This document shows positions 63,985-64,000 of a stretch of DNA of 64,000 nt, in pieces (the first letter of the stretch is position 1; each line of letters begins with the position of its first letter). The position numbers and the translations under genes were made by a program. Location of the stretch: the NCBI GenBank assembly GCA_020152595.1, contig JAIGNY010002795.1, forward strand, positions 418,501 to 482,500. Reading direction: 5' to 3'. The notes under the pieces were generated by a model that saw only the letters and a list, made by a program, of their open reading frames with translations, was not told the DNA's origin and did not search any database. Origin of the DNA: Chiridota heheva. Lineage: Eukaryota > Echinodermata > Holothuroidea > Apodida > Chiridotidae.

Positions 63985-64000
63985 TTAAAAGATTTTTTCG

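Overview
This looks like a gene-poor, AT-rich stretch of a repeat-laden animal genome. A split gene with GT-AG introns, LINE reverse-transcriptase remnants, tRNA-derived SINEs, TTAA- and 8-bp-TSD DNA transposons and long minisatellites all say eukaryote. The SINE and LINE types would suit a marine invertebrate, perhaps a deuterostome such as an echinoderm or hemichordate. That taxonomic guess is weak, because no recognised protein anchors it.

The only credible host gene is on the + strand. I assemble it from five small exons: 19644-19691, 39059-39148, 41924-42037, 44287-44392 and 63078-63124. All junctions are GT-AG and in phase, giving a helical protein of about 134 residues that I do not recognise. 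Its introns (about 19.4, 2.8, 2.2 and 18.7 kb) hold most of the transposons in the window. A second possible first exon lies at 19149-19196.

Layout. 1-4288: a 99-bp satellite. 4711-9604: a 21-bp minisatellite of about 233 copies. 9700-10205: a 104-bp tandem repeat. 12.4-13.3 kb: a dispersed repeat with an internal 22-bp array. 14.3-15.3 kb: a hAT-type non-autonomous element with a perfect 8-bp target-site duplication (TSD). 15.7-18.9 kb: degenerate and simple repeats, a SINE and a TTAA-bounded MITE. 19.1-63.4 kb: the gene and its introns. Within the introns are TTAA-bounded MITEs, 18- and 16-bp arrays, a second hAT element (27.8 kb), a CATGTGGGACAT-type array (29-30.5 kb), a SINE (31.4 kb), piggyBac-like elements (33.9 and 45.4-46.0 kb), palindromic GAGCTC and AAGCTTGC arrays (35.6, 40.8, 51.7 kb), LINE fragments (37, 42.5, 43.6, 44.0, 47.6, 61-62.6 kb) and a large inverted tandem repeat (54-55.7 kb).

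Three observations stand out. First, the 99-bp satellite is made of the terminal-inverted-repeat arm of a TTAA-bounded foldback element whose near-complete copies lie at 20075, 40111 and 63421; a small array at 32.6-33.1 kb looks like an intermediate stage. Second, a roughly 95% identical 126-bp inverted repeat pair (38909-39034 and 59526-59651) brackets exons 2-4 and starts 25 nt from exon 2, a layout that could favour back-splicing. Third, several minisatellites appear to have grown from sequence inside a transposable element. The very long reading frames in the arrays are by-products of repeat lengths divisible by three, not evidence of genes.
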